From: Prevotellamassilia sp.
GTDB taxonomy: Bacteria; Bacteroidota; Bacteroidia; Bacteroidales; Bacteroidaceae
NCBI GenBank assembly: GCA_018383375.1
Contig: JAHAWW010000202.1
Coordinates: 1-7,382 of the forward strand
Direction: 5' to 3'
Length of the DNA stretch: 7,382 nucleotides
In this document: positions 6,569 to 7,382 of the stretch, in pieces
Position numbering within the stretch: the first letter of the stretch is position 1
Layout: each line of letters begins with the position of its first letter
Translations under genes and position numbers: made by a program
Notes under the pieces: generated by a model
What the model was told of the DNA's origin: nothing
What the model saw: the letters and a program-made list of their open reading frames with translations, nothing else
Database searches by the model: none

Positions 6569-7088
6569 TCATAGGCCAGGAAGAAGAAGGCGGCCGCTGC
6601 CGTCGCGGCAGTGTATGATGCCGCAATAGACAAAGCCGGCCTTGTTGATGGCTTTTTGCATCACGGCGTTGTCGCGATGCGTATCAATGCGCAAATGTTG
6701 GTGACGTTTACGGGCATAGGCCACGGCGTGGCTCAAGAGTCCGCGCACCTCGCCCGTGCCGGCTATGCGGTGGATGGTGGCATAGGCCACGGCTTGGCTC
6801 AGCCACCGGCCGGAATATAGCTTGGCATAGGTGGGGTCGGCACCTTCGCGCAAGACAAATGTTCCCACGATGCGGCCGGCCTGTTCAAACACGAAACTGT
6901 CTCCGCGGCCGCACATCATCTTGAAGCGCGGCGGCGTCGGGATAGTCGTCGCGCCATTGGTCGGGATTGCCGGTGCGGCGCATCAACTCACGGGCCATAG
7001 CCAACACCTGCAGCAACCGCGGCACATCGTCGGCCACAGTCGGGCGAATGGTCAGGATGGTGGGATGGTCATTTGGTGCAGTCGGCAT
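6569..7088 (-). pseudogene. GNAT-family N-acetyltransferase, broken by a single-base frameshift
   Basis: Two minus-strand frames together make one GNAT protein of about 172 residues. The first, from ATG 7088-7086, gives 'TILTIRPTVADDVPRLLQVLAMARELMRRTGNPDQW', a typical GNAT start, but then runs to a stop at about 6885. The second supplies the rest: 'GRIVGTFVL', 'IHRIAGTGEVRGLL' (acetyl-CoA binding region) and 'LRIDTHRDNAVMQKAINKAGFVYCGII', ending at 6569. Removing one G from the GG at 6907-6908 (a C on the coding strand) restores 'LQDDVRRGDSFVFEQ', which fits the family pattern at that point, so one inserted base explains the break. It lies inside GCGGCCGC. As it stands the product would lack the catalytic core. 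A sequencing error is a real alternative. The start lies 5 bases after the stop of the small upstream gene, indicating an operon. The substrate is unknown. Confidence 0.8.
6713..6801. repeat. 23-bp direct repeat inside the GNAT gene
   Basis: The stretches 6713-6735 and 6779-6801 agree at 22 of 23 bases and are exactly 66 bp apart, keeping the frame. On the coding (minus) strand they give LSQAVAYA and LSHAVAYA on either side of the acetyl-CoA binding region. Confidence 0.75.
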
Positions 7089-7093
7089 AGGCT

Positions 7094-7294
7094 TTATTGG
7101 TGTCGGAGTTCGAGCGTGATGTCCAGATAGTCGCGCCGGCCCTCGATATAGTCGGCATAGAGCGTTTCGGGGTCGCGGCCACGCAGAATGTGACATTTCC
7201 CGCAAAGCTCACAATGGTGCATACATTGCCAGGCAGCCGTCACATACGCGTGGCGCTCGGCCGGCGTGGAGTGGGAGAGGGAAGGTGGTTTCAT
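7094..7294 (-). CDS. Small cysteine-rich conserved protein (CxxxCxxCxxC)
   Basis: A 66-residue protein of unknown function, ATG 7294-7292 to TAA 7096-7094. Its centre holds four cysteines, C24, C28, C31 and C34, in 'CMHHCELCGKC', with histidines 26, 27 and 35 close by. That spacing suggests a bound metal, either zinc or an iron-sulphur cluster. The C-terminal half 'GRDPETLYADYIEGRRDYLDITLELR' is charged and probably helical. There is no signal peptide, so it is probably cytoplasmic. I recall similar short proteins in Bacteroidales genomes without an assigned role. It is the first gene of a minus-strand unit and is followed after 5 bases by the GNAT gene; translational coupling is likely. The first dozen residues are low in complexity, so the true start could be slightly downstream, but no other ATG precedes the cysteine motif. 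Confidence 0.72.
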   Translation of the reverse strand: MKPPSLSHSTPAERHAYVTAAWQCMHHCELCGKCHILRGRDPETLYADYIEGRRDYLDITLELRHQ

Positions 7295-7320
7295 ACGGTG
7301 CGGTCAGTGATATGCTGTGG

Positions 7321-7350
7321 CAAGATAGCAAAACTCTGCCGGCCGGCCAA
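7321..7350 (-). promoter_or_regulatory. Candidate promoter for the minus-strand two-gene unit
   Basis: On the minus strand, TTG (7350-7348) is followed after exactly 20 bases by TATCTTG (7327-7321), close to the Bacteroidetes -7 box TAnnTTTG but one T short. Transcription would start near 7314, leaving a leader of about 20 bases before ATG 7294. An 8-bp GGCCGGCC palindrome (7341-7348) lies in the spacer. Confidence 0.35.
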
Positions 7351-7382
7351 GCACCCGAGGAAAAAGAAGAAACAAACCGGCC

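Overview
The window looks like a moderately GC-rich chromosomal segment from the Bacteroidales, probably Prevotella-like. This rests on gene content (a DUF4922 protein, an AmpG-like carrier and a small CxxxCxxCxxC protein with Bacteroidales-like composition), on starts without Shine-Dalgarno sequences, and on a palindrome-rich intergenic element of a type familiar from that order. The genus is an inference.

Layout. (1) 2-553, plus strand: C-terminal end of an integral-membrane acyltransferase whose start lies outside the window. (2) 554-1013: about 460 bp without a gene, filled by a nested inverted-repeat element. It has arms of about 115 bp, each with three small hairpins, around a terminator-like centre, and it is flanked by repeats of the word ACTAAAAG. 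(3) 1014-4871, plus: one uninterrupted 1285-residue gene joining a degenerate GT-A-like region, a family 2 glycosyltransferase, a DUF4922 domain with HIT/GalT-type motifs, and a SpoIID/LytB domain, with no signal peptide. (4) 4872-5123: intergenic stretch with a 28-bp near-perfect palindrome. (5) 5124-6437, plus: AmpG-like MFS carrier. (6) 6490-6539: strong bidirectional terminator between convergent units. (7) 7294 back to 6569, minus: a two-gene unit made of a 66-residue cysteine-rich protein and a GNAT acetyltransferase whose frame is broken by one extra base near 6907-6908.

How the genes may work together. The SpoIID family acts on peptidoglycan glycan strands and AmpG carriers import muropeptides, so the central pair suggests cell-wall fragment import and recycling. 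The fusion would add a possible nucleotidyl-transfer or phosphorolysis domain and a glycosyltransferase to that route. The absence of an export signal on a protein with a SpoIID domain is the most thought-provoking point. Domain calls rest on visible motifs; the pathway is inference.
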